64,000 bases of DNA, taken from the NCBI GenBank assembly GCA_016125505.1, contig WGLP01000011.1, forward strand, positions 124,001 through 188,000, given 5' to 3'. A model generated the notes under the pieces. That model saw nothing but the letters and a program-made list of their open reading frames with translations, had not been told where the DNA came from and did not search any database. Positions 44,250 to 54,367 of the stretch are shown here, piece by piece. The translations under genes were made by a program, and so were the position numbers. Positions within the stretch are counted from its first letter, which is position 1. Every line of letters starts with the position of its first letter. The DNA is from Gammaproteobacteria bacterium. Lineage in GTDB: Bacteria > Pseudomonadota > Gammaproteobacteria > UBA6429 > Thiohalophilaceae.

Positions 44250-45698
44250 ATGCAGCCAGCGTTGCGAGAATGGATCAAACGCATCAAGGACAAGCCTCTC
44301 CCGGTCCTTGCCCACACCGCCGATCAGTTGCGCAGGCTGAATGCCGCGGACGACTCGCCGGTGCAGCGCATTGTGGACGTAGTGGAGCAGGACCCCGGCC
44401 TGACCGTACAGCTCCTGCGTTATTGTAACGACGGTCAGGCCAATCGCCTGCAACGGGAAGTCGCCTCGGTGCAACAGGCCGTGATGCTGGTGGGTACCCG
44501 CAAGTTGAACGAAATGGCAATGAAGTTGCCGCTGCTGCACAAAAGCCTGCAGCCCCCGGCACGCGATCAGGTGTTGCGTGCATATTGTCGTGCCTACCAT
44601 GCCGGCATGCAGGCTGTCGCCTGGGCGCGGCAACGCCGTGAAATGACACCGGATGAAGTCTTCGCGGCGAGTCAGCTGCATTTTCTGGGCGAGTTCGTCC
44701 TGGCCATGCACGCCCCGGATCAGTTGATCGAAACATTTCGCATGCGGCAGGAAAAAAACATCGCCTCCGAAGAAGCCCAGTACCTCATCCTCGGCTTCAC
44801 CCTCGATGAATTATCCATGGCTATCGCCGAGGCGTGGCATCTGCCGAGCCTGGTCATGGAGGCCTTGCGCGCGGAAAACGCCAATCACCCGCGCGGTTTC
44901 GGCATCATGCTCGCGGTACAACTGGCGCGTCATGCCGCCATCGACTGGTACAGTCCCAAGACCAATACCTTGCTGAAACAGGCTGCCGAATGGCTCGATG
45001 TTCCGCTCGATAAACTCATCGTACAAGCGCACCGGCTCGCCGTGGATATCGCCCATAACAATAACTATGCAGGCGTGCTGCAAACCGCGGCCTTATTGAT
45101 CCAGGACAGACAGGAGTCAGTCAAGGCAGGCGAGAAAAAAACCGAGAAGCCGGCGGAGAAACACGCAGAGGTGTGTCTCATGCCGCAAGTCAGTCTGTTA
45201 CAGGACATCCTTAACCAGCTTAAACAGGCGATTGTGCTAAAACAAAGCAGCGATGAAATCATTCGTCTCGTGCTGCAGGGCATGCACGACGGGATTGGTC
45301 TCAACCGCATCGTATTCGCCAAACTCGATCCCGACCGTCGTTACCTGCGTGCCAGCGCTATCGTCGGTGCGGAAAACGATCCTGTCTTCAACCGCTTTCA
45401 TATCAGGCTGAATACCCCGCACCTGTTCGTGCGTATGCTCGACAAAAGCGCCGCCATCTGCATCAATGACGGCAATCGCGACCAATACTGGCGCATGGTG
45501 CCGGTGGAATTTCAAAAACTGATTGGCACCAATAGCTTCATGGCCATGTCGGTATTCGCCAATGGGGAACTGGTAGGAATGGTATATGCCGATCGCCATA
45601 CCAGCGACTGCCAGCTGGACGACGTCAGTTACAATTATTTCAAGAAAGTCTGCAATACCCTGGGACAGGCCTTGCAGGTGTTACGGCAGGCTTCGTAG
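44250..45698 (+). CDS. HDOD-domain protein with C-terminal GAF-like domain
   Basis: 482 residues. HDOD part about 15-210 (PLPVLAHTADQLRRLNAADDSP, VEQDPGLTVQLLRYCND, VSVQQAVMLVGTRKLN-type; no catalytic HD), a Lys/Glu-rich linker about 290-310, and a GAF-like sensor (about 320-480; GIGLNRIVFAKLDPDRRYLRA, NGELVGMVYADRHTSDC). HDOD proteins are non-enzymatic signalling scaffolds often tied to motility or c-di-GMP. Divergent from motAB. Target unknown. Confidence 0.85.
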   Translation: MQPALREWIKRIKDKPLPVLAHTADQLRRLNAADDSPVQRIVDVVEQDPGLTVQLLRYCNDGQANRLQREVASVQQAVMLVGTRKLNEMAMKLPLLHKSLQPPARDQVLRAYCRAYHAGMQAVAWARQRREMTPDEVFAASQLHFLGEFVLAMHAPDQLIETFRMRQEKNIASEEAQYLILGFTLDELSMAIAEAWHLPSLVMEALRAENANHPRGFGIMLAVQLARHAAIDWYSPKTNTLLKQAAEWLDVPLDKLIVQAHRLAVDIAHNNNYAGVLQTAALLIQDRQESVKAGEKKTEKPAEKHAEVCLMPQVSLLQDILNQLKQAIVLKQSSDEIIRLVLQGMHDGIGLNRIVFAKLDPDRRYLRASAIVGAENDPVFNRFHIRLNTPHLFVRMLDKSAAICINDGNRDQYWRMVPVEFQKLIGTNSFMAMSVFANGELVGMVYADRHTSDCQLDDVSYNYFKKVCNTLGQALQVLRQAS

Positions 45699-45708
45699 CA
45701 AGTCGTTG

Positions 45709-46302
45709 TTAGCTGATAACACGCCTGCCCGAAAAGGCGTGCGATAGAGTCGAACCGCTGACGTATTCCAGTTCACCGCCAATAGGAATACCGTGGGCGA
45801 TACGCGTCACACGGGTCTTGTTCGTATCCACCATCTCGGCAATGTAATGCGCGGTCGCCTCGCCTTCCACGGTCGTGCCGGTCGCCAGAATGATTTCGCT
45901 GATCGCCTCCGCACCCAGACGTTGCGCCAGCACATCCAGGCCGATCTCGTTAGGACCAATACCGTCGAGCGGCGACAGGTGTCCCATCAGCACAAAATAC
46001 AGTCCACGATAGTCTGTCGCCTGTTCGATGGCGAGGATATCCGCCGGCGTCTCCACCACGCACAGTATGCTGTTGTCGCGCGCCGGGTTATTGCAGATCT
46101 CGCAGCGGGAAAGTTCGGTGAAGGTACGACAGCGATCGCAGTGCCCCACCTGTTCCACGGCACTCTTCAAGGCATCCGCCAGCACCACGGCACCTTCGCG
46201 GTCCCGCTCCAGCAAATGGTACGCCATACGCTGTGCCGACTTGGGACCAACACCGGGCAGACACTTGAGTGCCTGGATCAATTCTTCAATAAGTGGACTC
46301 AC
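45709..46302 (-). CDS. recR: Recombination mediator RecR
   Basis: 197 residues. HhH ([18 protein letters not shown]), zinc finger ([16 protein letters not shown]), Toprim ([26 protein letters not shown]). Works with RecFO in gap repair. 11 nt after ybaB. Confidence 0.97.
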   Translation of the reverse strand: MSPLIEELIQALKCLPGVGPKSAQRMAYHLLERDREGAVVLADALKSAVEQVGHCDRCRTFTELSRCEICNNPARDNSILCVVETPADILAIEQATDYRGLYFVLMGHLSPLDGIGPNEIGLDVLAQRLGAEAISEIILATGTTVEGEATAHYIAEMVDTNKTRVTRIAHGIPIGGELEYVSGSTLSHAFSGRRVIS

Positions 46303-46313
46303 GTCAATGCAGT

Positions 46314-46637
46314 CTAAAACGGCAGCTTCATTCCCGGTGGCAGATTAAACCCGGCGGTAATGCTGGACATCTTTTCCTGGCTGACTTTTTCCACCTGGCG
46401 TACGGCGTCGTTCACAGCAGCAGCAATCAGATCTTCGAGCATTTCCTTATCGTCCTGGAAGACACTGTCGTCGATACTCACGCGTTTGACGTCATGCCGG
46501 CCTGTCATGGTGACCTTCACCAGGCCGCCACCGGCCTGACCTTCGACTTCCATGTTCGCGACTTCTTCCTGCATTTTTTGCATATTGGCCTGCATCTGCT
46601 GGGCCTGTTTCATGAGATTGCCAATTCCACCCTTCAT
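46314..46637 (-). CDS. ybaB: YbaB/EbfC-family nucleoid-associated protein
   Basis: 107 residues: [24 protein letters not shown], then [25 protein letters not shown] and [17 protein letters not shown]. Small DNA-binding dimer. Middle gene of dnaX-ybaB-recR, a conserved trio. Confidence 0.95.
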   Translation of the reverse strand: MKGGIGNLMKQAQQMQANMQKMQEEVANMEVEGQAGGGLVKVTMTGRHDVKRVSIDDSVFQDDKEMLEDLIAAAVNDAVRQVEKVSQEKMSSITAGFNLPPGMKLPF

Positions 46638-46653
46638 CGCTGTTTACCTCTGT

Positions 46654-48294
46654 TCATTTCACTGGTTGGATTGTATTGGTATTGATCTTGGCGCCAAACG
46701 TATCCACTATCTTTTGCACGTTGGCATCGGATTCGATCGCCTGGGTCGCGGCGTCCAGTTGCTCCTGCTTCTCACGCTGTGCATGTTGTGCCGGTGTTTC
46801 GCTCGCGACTTTACCAACTTCAACACTTAGGACCACCGGTTGACCGTAATAGTTTTGCAAGGCTTCCTGTAAACGATCGATGCGTTCCTTGTTCAGCAGG
46901 TTTTCACAACTGGGTTCCAGGATCAGGTTAATTTTATTGCCCGCACGGTCATGCCATGCACAATTCATGGCAAATTGCTGCAGGATGCCACTGAGCTGGA
47001 GTTGCGGCACGAGTTGTGTCCAGCTGTCATCCGTACTCTTCATCGCAGTACTCGCCGTCGCGCTCGAAGCTGCTGGCATGACTGTCTCTTTTACAACGTT
47101 AGTTGCAGGAGGAGTATTTTGTTTTGCCGGTGTAGCCTGGGATACTGCCGCAGGTGTTGTTCTGGTTGTCGGTGTGGATGGGGTTTGTGCCGATAAACTC
47201 TGGCCACCCGTTTGTGGCCGAAATGCCAGCATGCGCAACAAGACCATTTCCACACCACTGGCCGGATCAGGGGCATAAGGCAAATCACGCCGCCCCAGTA
47301 CACCAATCTGATAAAACAACTGGACGTCTTCCGGCGATAGCTGCTGACTGAGTTGCAGCAAGCGTTCCTGATCGCCCATGCTCTCATCGTAGGCCGTGGG
47401 GACCTGTTGCAACACTGCCAGGTAATGCAGTGTGCTCAACAGTTCTGCCAAGACAGCGACATGATCCGGAGATTGCATATTCAATTGACGGATCGTTGCC
47501 ATCAGCCCTTCCGCATCGCGCACCGCCAGTTGTTCGAGCAAAGTGTAAATGTGAGTCTGCTCGATGGTGCCCAGCATCTGTTTGACGTCAGCCTCATTGA
47601 GCTGACCGCCGCCAAATGCAATGGCCTGATCCAGCAGACTCAAGGCATCGCGCATACTACCGTCCGCCGCACGCGCCAGATGTTTTAATGCCGGTGCATC
47701 AAATGTGATGTTCTCTGCCTGCAAAAGTTTAGCGAGATATTCGCTGATGAGATCCGGGTGCAGGCGTTTGAGATTGAACTGCAGGCAGCGCGATAAGATT
47801 GTCACTGGCAGTTTTTGCGGGTCCGTCGTCGCCAGCAAAAATTTGACATGCGGCGGTGGTTCTTCCAGCGTTTTCAATAGTGCGTTGAAGCTGTGGTTGG
47901 ACAACATGTGCACTTCGTCCACCAGATAGACCTTGTAGCGACCCCGCGTCGGCGCGTACTGGACATTGTCGAGCAGTTCGCGGGTATCTTCGACCTTGGT
48001 GCGCGAGGCGGCGTCCACTTCGATCAGATCCACATAACGACCATCATCGATTTCGCGACAGGTCTGACATTCGCCACAAGGATGCGAGCTGATACCGGTC
48101 TCGCAGTTCAATGATTTGGCCAGGATCCTCGCCAAGGTGGTCTTACCCACACCCCGCGTGCCAGTGAACAAAAAGGCGTGATGCAGGCGGCCACTGTCGA
48201 GGGCATTGGTCAGGGCACGCAGCACATGCTCCTGCCCCACCATCTGTTCGAAATTCCGCGGCCGCCATTTCCGGGCCAGAACCTGATAACTCAC
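46654..48294 (-). CDS. dnaX: DNA polymerase III subunit tau/gamma (DnaX)
   Basis: 546 residues. Walker A FTGTRGVGKTTLARILAK, zinc site CGECQTCREID, Walker B VYLVDEVHML, SRC in ILSRCLQFNLK. A Thr/Pro-rich linker (about 365-425) leads to the tau C-terminal domain. I saw no A-AAA-AAG type slippery site that would yield a gamma form. Clamp-loader ATPase. Confidence 0.96.
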   Translation of the reverse strand: MSYQVLARKWRPRNFEQMVGQEHVLRALTNALDSGRLHHAFLFTGTRGVGKTTLARILAKSLNCETGISSHPCGECQTCREIDDGRYVDLIEVDAASRTKVEDTRELLDNVQYAPTRGRYKVYLVDEVHMLSNHSFNALLKTLEEPPPHVKFLLATTDPQKLPVTILSRCLQFNLKRLHPDLISEYLAKLLQAENITFDAPALKHLARAADGSMRDALSLLDQAIAFGGGQLNEADVKQMLGTIEQTHIYTLLEQLAVRDAEGLMATIRQLNMQSPDHVAVLAELLSTLHYLAVLQQVPTAYDESMGDQERLLQLSQQLSPEDVQLFYQIGVLGRRDLPYAPDPASGVEMVLLRMLAFRPQTGGQSLSAQTPSTPTTRTTPAAVSQATPAKQNTPPATNVVKETVMPAASSATASTAMKSTDDSWTQLVPQLQLSGILQQFAMNCAWHDRAGNKINLILEPSCENLLNKERIDRLQEALQNYYGQPVVLSVEVGKVASETPAQHAQREKQEQLDAATQAIESDANVQKIVDTFGAKINTNTIQPVK

Positions 48295-48398
48295 AGTGAC
48301 TCTCGGCGATTTATATATAAGGTAAGGATGAGCATTCTAACAGCTTGTGCTGAAAGGTCACGTGGGGGCAAATCTTGACCAACACTGAAAAATGGAGG

Positions 48399-48505
<107 letters not shown>

Positions 48506-48642
48506 ACCATTGACGTCCCACGCGGACGCGAGATTAAACATCAACCCTGCTGCGCGGGGCGTGCATCATGCCAGAATATCGCCACCATGACAACATATTG
48601 ATTTTTAAGCAAAATGAAAGGAAACAACAAGATACGCGTGGC

Positions 48643-49716
48643 TCAGGAAAGCAGCGCCACACTTTTCACCTGGGCGAACAGGTGCAGGCCTTCCTGGATC
48701 CCCAGGGCCACCGCCGAACGGCGGGTAATCCGAGAAAGCAGGGTCTGACCATCCAGTAACTCGAGACGCACGAGGACCTGGGTGGGATTGATGTCGTGGG
48801 TGTCGATCACCTTTGCCGGCAGCAGATTGAGAATACTCGTATCGGAATGCGCCGTGAGTGCCAGGCTGACATCCCGCGCCCGAACCTGGACACGGGCATG
48901 TTGCCCCACCGGCAGATCCTCGCGCATCACCGCAACCCGACCCCAGTCCATGGAAATCCAGGTCAGGTGATAGGTGGCATCGTGTGATGAGACCACACCT
49001 TCCAACAAAGAGGCCGCATCGTCATAACCCGCCAAGGGTAAATCCAGACGCGTCAGCAAATTGGCTGCCTGGCCTTGCGCGATGACCTTGCCCTGATCCA
49101 GCACGACCATGTAATCCGCCAGGCGCGCGACTTCATTCGGATCGTGTGATACATACAAGGAAGGTATTTCGAATTCATCATGCAGGCTTTCCAAGTACGG
49201 CAGTATCGCCTGCTTGGCACCATGGTCCAGCGCCGACATGGGCTCATCCATCAGCAATAACTTCGGACTGGTCAACAAGGCACGCGCGATCGCAACCCGT
49301 TGGCGCTCGCCACCGGACAAACGTGCCGTCGCGCGTTGCAATAAGGGTACGATACCCAACAATTCCACCACATCGTCGAATCGAATGCGCCGCTCTTGTG
49401 GCGCTGTGCGGCGTAATCCGTATTCCAGATTATGACGTACCGATAAATGTGGAAACAGGCTGGCCTCCTGAAATACATACCCAAGAGGTCGCTTATGTGT
49501 CGGAATAAAACGCTGCGCATCCTGCCAGACATCGCCGTTGATCCGGATGATACCCTGGTCGACGTACTGCAAGCCGGCTATCGCACGCAACACACTGGTC
49601 TTGCCCGACCCGGAACGCCCGAACAACGCAGTGATACCACGTGCCGGCGTCGAAAAATCAACGTCGAGCTGAAACGCACCCAACTGACTGCGTAATTGGA
49701 CTTCAATCGCGCTCAC
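48643..49716 (-). CDS. modC: Molybdate ABC transporter ATPase ModC
   Basis: 357 residues. Walker [16 protein letters not shown], signature [15 protein letters not shown], Walker [13 protein letters not shown], switch His in VSHDPNEV, and a C-terminal MOP-like oxyanion-binding domain ([32 protein letters not shown]). Overlaps modB by ATGA. Last gene of modABC. Confidence 0.95.
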   Translation of the reverse strand: MSAIEVQLRSQLGAFQLDVDFSTPARGITALFGRSGSGKTSVLRAIAGLQYVDQGIIRINGDVWQDAQRFIPTHKRPLGYVFQEASLFPHLSVRHNLEYGLRRTAPQERRIRFDDVVELLGIVPLLQRATARLSGGERQRVAIARALLTSPKLLLMDEPMSALDHGAKQAILPYLESLHDEFEIPSLYVSHDPNEVARLADYMVVLDQGKVIAQGQAANLLTRLDLPLAGYDDAASLLEGVVSSHDATYHLTWISMDWGRVAVMREDLPVGQHARVQVRARDVSLALTAHSDTSILNLLPAKVIDTHDINPTQVLVRLELLDGQTLLSRITRRSAVALGIQEGLHLFAQVKSVALLS

Positions 49717-50402
49717 GGTTGATGTCCGCGACTGAGCCGGCCATTGATCAAATACAGGATGACCAGGACGAGGAAAGAAAACAACAACATGGCACCGGCA
49801 ATGAAATGTGCCTTGCCGTATTCCAGGGCTTCAACATGATCATAAATCGCGACAGACAGTACCTTGGTGACACCCGGAATATTGCCACCAATCATCAGCA
49901 CCACACCGAATTCACCCACGGTATGCGCGAAGGTGAGGACTGCCGCCGTCAGAAAACCCGGACGCGCCAGCGGCACGATCACGGTCATGAACCGGTCCCA
50001 GGGTGAGGCACGCAAGGTCGCCGCCACTTCCAGGTGCCGTTGCCCCAGGGATTCAAACGTATTCTGCAAAGGTTGTACGGTAAACGGCATGGAATAGATG
50101 ACCGACGCGACAACCAGTCCGCCAAAGGTGAACGGTAAGGTACCCAGGCCCATGGCCTCGGTGAATTGCCCCACGATCCCTTTCGGACCGAGCATCAATA
50201 ATAAATAGAAACCCAGTACGGTCGGCGGCAAGACCAGCGGCAATGCCACAACGGCGGCGACAGGTTGCTTATACCAGGCTTTGGTACGCGCCAACCACCA
50301 GGCGATAGGTGTACCCACCATGAGTAACATCACTGTTGTCAGGGACGCGAGTTTGAGTGTCAGTAATACCGGCTGCCAATCTACCGCCATCGTTCTATCC
50401 AA
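49713..50402 (-). CDS. modB: Molybdate ABC transporter permease ModB
   Basis: 229 residues, five or more membrane helices; EAA-like loop [45 protein letters not shown] is typical of ModB. Forms the channel with ModC. Confidence 0.95.
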   Translation of the reverse strand: MDRTMAVDWQPVLLTLKLASLTTVMLLMVGTPIAWWLARTKAWYKQPVAAVVALPLVLPPTVLGFYLLLMLGPKGIVGQFTEAMGLGTLPFTFGGLVVASVIYSMPFTVQPLQNTFESLGQRHLEVAATLRASPWDRFMTVIVPLARPGFLTAAVLTFAHTVGEFGVVLMIGGNIPGVTKVLSVAIYDHVEALEYGKAHFIAGAMLLFSFLVLVILYLINGRLSRGHQP

Positions 50403-50440
50403 TCACCTTCCGGCAATTTATTGATATTGAATCAGGCCGT

Positions 50441-51196
50441 TTACTCTACCCCATAACCAAAGCGCTCGATCACCTTGTGCGCCGCATCGCTCTTGAGAAA
50501 ATCGAAGAAGGCCTGTGCGGCCGGATTGGCTTCGCCTTTTTTCAACAGCACCACCGCCTGATCGATAGGTTTGTAATATTCCGCCGGCACCAGCCAGGAT
50601 GAACCTGCATCCCCTGTCCATGCCTTAACCTGCGAGTAGGCCACAAAACCTGCCTGCGCATTGCCGCTGGCAACAAATTGAAACGTCTGTGCGATAGAGT
50701 CACCACGTACCAGTTTTGATTGTAACCCAGACCAGACACCGAGATGCTCCATGACCTGTTGTGCCGCCAGACCATAGGGCGCAGTCTTCGGGTTGGCTAA
50801 GGCCAGATGTTCGAACTGGCCTGCTTTCAGATAGGGGACGCCATCCGTAAACTGATTTTTCTTCGCACTCCAGAGTGCCAGTTTACCCTTGGCATATATA
50901 AAGAGTTTACCCGGTACCGCCAGTCCTTCCTGCTCAGCTTTCAGCGGCCGTTTGGTATCCGCGGCCAGGAAAACTTCGAACGGCGCACCATTCTCTATCT
51001 GCGCATACAGCTTACCGGTCGAACCATAACTGACTCTGGCGTGATGGCCGGTTGCCTTTTCAAACAAGGGGACAATCTCACGGGTGGCATCAGTGAAATT
51101 GGCTGCGACGGCAATGCTAACCTCGGCCGCATAAGTCTGCACAGGCACCAAAAGGACTATGGCCAGACTGATCAATACCCGTGTCATCTGTTTCAT
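50441..51196 (-). CDS. modA: Molybdate-binding periplasmic protein ModA
   Basis: 251 residues with a signal peptide (cleavage near TYAAE). Type-II binding-protein pattern: VSIAVAANFTDATREIVPLFEKA, SYGSTGKLYAQIENGAPFEVFLAADTK, ALANPKTAPYGLAA. First gene of the operon. No clear ModE operator was seen upstream. Confidence 0.94.
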   Translation of the reverse strand: MKQMTRVLISLAIVLLVPVQTYAAEVSIAVAANFTDATREIVPLFEKATGHHARVSYGSTGKLYAQIENGAPFEVFLAADTKRPLKAEQEGLAVPGKLFIYAKGKLALWSAKKNQFTDGVPYLKAGQFEHLALANPKTAPYGLAAQQVMEHLGVWSGLQSKLVRGDSIAQTFQFVASGNAQAGFVAYSQVKAWTGDAGSSWLVPAEYYKPIDQAVVLLKKGEANPAAQAFFDFLKSDAAHKVIERFGYGVE

Positions 51197-51378
51197 TCAA
51201 CACTCCTGATAATGATGGCGTGTACTATTACTTCGGATCTGGGCAATTATGATGCCAATGAACTGACTCTATAAATAACAACGAGTTAATCAGCACAGTT
51301 TGGGCGACTTTGCATTCACTGTTGGACAATTGTGTGATTTGTGACAGTAGACTTCAGTTGAATCTCCATCACAAACAG

Positions 51379-51402
51379 AAAAGGGTCCAAAGGACCCTTT
51401 TT
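51379..51402 (-). terminator. Terminator after tRNA-Ser (possibly bidirectional)
   Basis: AAAGGGTCC / GGACCCTTT with a 3-nt loop and T/A runs on both sides. It lies 8 nt beyond the tRNA 3' end on the minus strand. Confidence 0.8.
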
Positions 51403-51409
51403 GTATTTA

Positions 51410-51500
51410 TGGCGGAGAGAGAGGGATTCGAACCCTCGATACGGTATTACCGTATACACACTTTCCAGGCGTGCTCCTTCAACCGCTCGGACATCTCTCC
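51410..51500 (-). tRNA. tRNA-Ser (anticodon GGA)
   Basis: On the minus strand it begins GGAGAGATGTCCGAGCGG, contains the anticodon arm with CTGGAAA, a long type-II variable arm, the T-arm GGTTCGAATCC and the matching acceptor TCTCTCC plus encoded GCCA end. 91 nt with CCA. Confidence 0.97.
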
Positions 51501-51985
51501 GGAACCTGAAAAATTAGAAATATCAAAGGCGCGCAAGGTTATACCAGTTGTCTTGAATGGGCAAATGCTATCGCGCGGTTCAGCCAGGGTTAACCCATCT
51601 CATGCGGAAATCGCCAAATGCGCCAAGGTCCGAAGGTGTGCAAGCAGGATACAGTGAACGTGTTGCTGGCGGTTCAGGATTGATAATAGTGTTTTATTAA
51701 CAAGTACTTAACATCCATTTCCAGTGTCGATGAGACGGAGGCTGCGTGAATAATCTGTTTAGTATGGTATATGAAAATATACTTTATATAAAACAGTAAC
51801 TTAGCAAATCGGCATGGCCATTCAACGATCTCAAAACGTGAACTGCTTCCGACTTTATGCTAGTATTTCAGTCTCTGCGAATATTCGGAATACTTAATAT
51901 ATATGTCGGATCAATCCCTTACAATTTTCAATAATTTGTCCGGATGGCCGATAAGTGTGATGGATTCCTCAATTCAGTATCGACT
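51501..51985. other. 485-nt intergenic region before mltF
   Basis: Rather AT-rich from about 51700. No convincing gene, tRNA or hairpin was found. The promoters of tRNA-Ser (minus) and mltF (plus) must lie within it. A frame through the tRNA is an artefact. Confidence 0.6.
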
Positions 51986-53395
51986 ATGAGAGTGATTGGA
52001 GCCTTCATCGCTGCTGCGATTGCCCTGGTTGTGGTGCTGAACGCCTGCACCCCCCAACGCACGCTCCTGGGCCAGGTCCTCGCCAGCGGTGAACTGCGCG
52101 TGCTCACCCGGAATGCCGGTACGACTTATTACGAAGGGCCGCACGGCCCCGCTGGTCTTGAATACCAATTACTCAAACGGTTTGCGAAACACCTCGGCGT
52201 CAAACTGGTCATCACCGTCCCCGACAATCTCAATGACATCCTGGAAGACATTAGCAAGGGTAACGCCGATATCGCCGCTGCCGGTCTGACGGTCACCAAG
52301 GAGCGGGAAAAATCTGTCCGTTTCAGTCCCGCCTATCAGACAATAACGCAAGAGCTTGTGTATAACGTCAACAAGACACGCCCCAAGAATCTGGATGACC
52401 TGGACGATGGCACCCTTGAGGTCGTTGCCCAAAGCAGTCACGCCGAGCGTCTGCAGGAACTGAAATCAGAACACCAGGATCTGTCCTGGGTGGAAAACCA
52501 GAATGCTGACAGTACCGAATTGCTGTCACTGGTATCCGAAGGTCTCATCGATTATACCGTTGCCGATTCGAATGAAGTTGCCATCAACCGGCGCTTTTAT
52601 CCCGAATTGAAAGTGGCGTTTGAAATCAGCAAACCGCAAGAACTGGCGTGGGCGTTTCCCAAGACACAGGACACCAGCCTGTACGATGCCGCATCCAAAT
52701 TCATGACTGAACTTAAAGAGTCAGGTGAACTCGATCGGATTCTCAAGAGCAATTACCAGCACGCAAGTAACTTTGATTACACCGGTACGAATTCTTTCCT
52801 TGGCCAGATTCACAACCGGTTGCCGGCATATCGCAATTATTTTGAAGAGGCCGCCAAGGCCTACAACCTGGACTGGCGTCTGCTCGCGGCACTCTCTTAT
52901 CAGGAATCACACTGGCGTCCGCACGCTGTATCCTACACCGGTGTCCGCGGCATCATGATGCTGACTCAGGCAACGGCCAAACACCTCGGCGTGGAAGAAC
53001 GCACTGACGCGCGTGAAAGTATTCTTGGCGGTGCGCGTTACCTGCGCTATCTAATCGACAAGTTACCCGATGACATCAAGGAGCCGGACCGCACCTGGAT
53101 CGCTGTGGCGGCTTATAACGTGGGCTATGGACATGTCGAGGATGCTCGTGCGATTACCGATACTCTCGGCAATAACCCGCACAAATGGATCGACATCAAG
53201 GCATCCCTGCCCTATCTGGCAAAACGCAAGTGGTATAAGCAGACGGAACACGGTTATGCCCGTGGTTGGGAGCCGGTACGTTATGTGGAAAATATTCGCA
53301 GTTACTATGACATCCTGGTCTGGCAGTTGGGCAAGGAGCAGCCATATATGTACCGACTCAGGCCAATCCTCGCACTGTCATCCAGCGCTCTTTAA
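51986..53395 (+). CDS. mltF: Membrane-bound lytic transglycosylase MltF
   Basis: 469 residues from the ATG at 51986, which gives a clean lipoprotein signal (lipobox VLNAC); an ATG at 51944 adds 14 residues before it. SBP_bac_3-like regulatory domain (LRVLTRNAGTTYYEG, DIAAAGLTVTKERE) then SLT catalytic domain (Glu in SYQESHWRPHAVS, GVRGIMMLTQATAKHLG, VAAYNVGYGHVEDAR). Cleaves peptidoglycan glycan strands. Its 3' end overlaps the opposing GGDEF gene by 18 nt. Confidence 0.95.
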   Translation: MRVIGAFIAAAIALVVVLNACTPQRTLLGQVLASGELRVLTRNAGTTYYEGPHGPAGLEYQLLKRFAKHLGVKLVITVPDNLNDILEDISKGNADIAAAGLTVTKEREKSVRFSPAYQTITQELVYNVNKTRPKNLDDLDDGTLEVVAQSSHAERLQELKSEHQDLSWVENQNADSTELLSLVSEGLIDYTVADSNEVAINRRFYPELKVAFEISKPQELAWAFPKTQDTSLYDAASKFMTELKESGELDRILKSNYQHASNFDYTGTNSFLGQIHNRLPAYRNYFEEAAKAYNLDWRLLAALSYQESHWRPHAVSYTGVRGIMMLTQATAKHLGVEERTDARESILGGARYLRYLIDKLPDDIKEPDRTWIAVAAYNVGYGHVEDARAITDTLGNNPHKWIDIKASLPYLAKRKWYKQTEHGYARGWEPVRYVENIRSYYDILVWQLGKEQPYMYRLRPILALSSSAL

Positions 53396-54364
53396 TTCCT
53401 TTATCAGTTGCGGCGAAAAGACTGTCGATTGATTACGACCGTTTTCTTTCGAATGATAAAGCGATTGATCCGCACGTTCGAGCCAGTTGGTATAACCCGT
53501 GACGGACTCTTCCAGCATGGACAAGCCCAGGCTGATCGTGAATTGAATCTTCTGTTTATCATGACTGACCGATAATTCTTCGATGCGCTTGCGCAGCCGT
53601 TCTGCAAGGATCAAGGCATTTTCCTCGCTGGTATCGACAAGAATAACGGCAAACTCTTCACCGCCATAGCGACCGGCAATATCGACTTTTCGAATTGTCC
53701 TGCGTAAAGTCCGCGACACCTGGCGAATTACTTCATCCCCGGCCTGATGTCCGTAGGTATCGTTAATACGCTTGAAATGATCGATGTCAAACATCACCAG
53801 CGTGGCCTTTTGCCCGGTCCGTTTATAACGCGCAAACTCCTGTGCGAGGCATTCTTCCCAATAGCCGCGGTTATACAGATCGGTTAATCGATCGGTACGG
53901 CTGAGTCTTTCCAGCTCATTATTGGCACCTTCCAGCGCCTGTTTGCCCACTGCCATCTCCGTGACATCGTAAATGATGATACCCGCGTGATTGACGTTGC
54001 CATCGACACCCAGCAAGGGAATAAAGGTAACATTCTGGTACATAAACTCCGCCACGCCGGTAATCGGACGGAAGTTCTTGAACTTCATCAGATAGGGCCG
54101 CTGTTCCCACGTGGTAAACGCACGGTTGCCCAAGGTAAAGACAGATTCAACTTTGCGCCGGAACCAGTTGACAGGGATCTCATCAAACAGGTCAAAGATG
54201 ACCTTCCCCATTGCCGCATCGGCCCGCTTGCCGCTGCGACTGACCATGAAATCGTTCCAGAGTGTGATCTTATAATCCCGATCGATGACGACGATGCCAG
54301 CGTTGATGGAGTGCAGCACTCCCATCATCCAGTGTAATTCCTTAACGTCCGAGTTTGTTGTCAT
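53378..54364 (-). CDS. PAS-GGDEF diguanylate cyclase
   Basis: 328 residues. PAS domain about 10-135 (VLHSINAGIVVIDRDYKITLWNDF), GGDEF domain about 155-320 with active-site GGEEF (AGRYGGEEFAVIL). There is a DxLTxLYNRxxF-like start (DRLTDLYNRGYWEE). Synthesises c-di-GMP. It is 3 nt after the receiver-CheC-like gene, so the pair is an operon and probably one signalling unit. Confidence 0.92.
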   Translation of the reverse strand: MTTNSDVKELHWMMGVLHSINAGIVVIDRDYKITLWNDFMVSRSGKRADAAMGKVIFDLFDEIPVNWFRRKVESVFTLGNRAFTTWEQRPYLMKFKNFRPITGVAEFMYQNVTFIPLLGVDGNVNHAGIIIYDVTEMAVGKQALEGANNELERLSRTDRLTDLYNRGYWEECLAQEFARYKRTGQKATLVMFDIDHFKRINDTYGHQAGDEVIRQVSRTLRRTIRKVDIAGRYGGEEFAVILVDTSEENALILAERLRKRIEELSVSHDKQKIQFTISLGLSMLEESVTGYTNWLERADQSLYHSKENGRNQSTVFSPQLIKELKSAG

Positions 54365-54367
54365 GCT

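Noticed and set aside
46654..48294. Programmed frameshift in dnaX
   Set aside because: No A-AAA-AAG slippery heptamer in the linker region; the only A-run noticed is early in the gene, in the ATPase domain.
51310..51657. Plus-strand frame containing EREGFEPSIRY
   Set aside because: It is the well-known false protein read through the antisense strand of tRNA-Ser.
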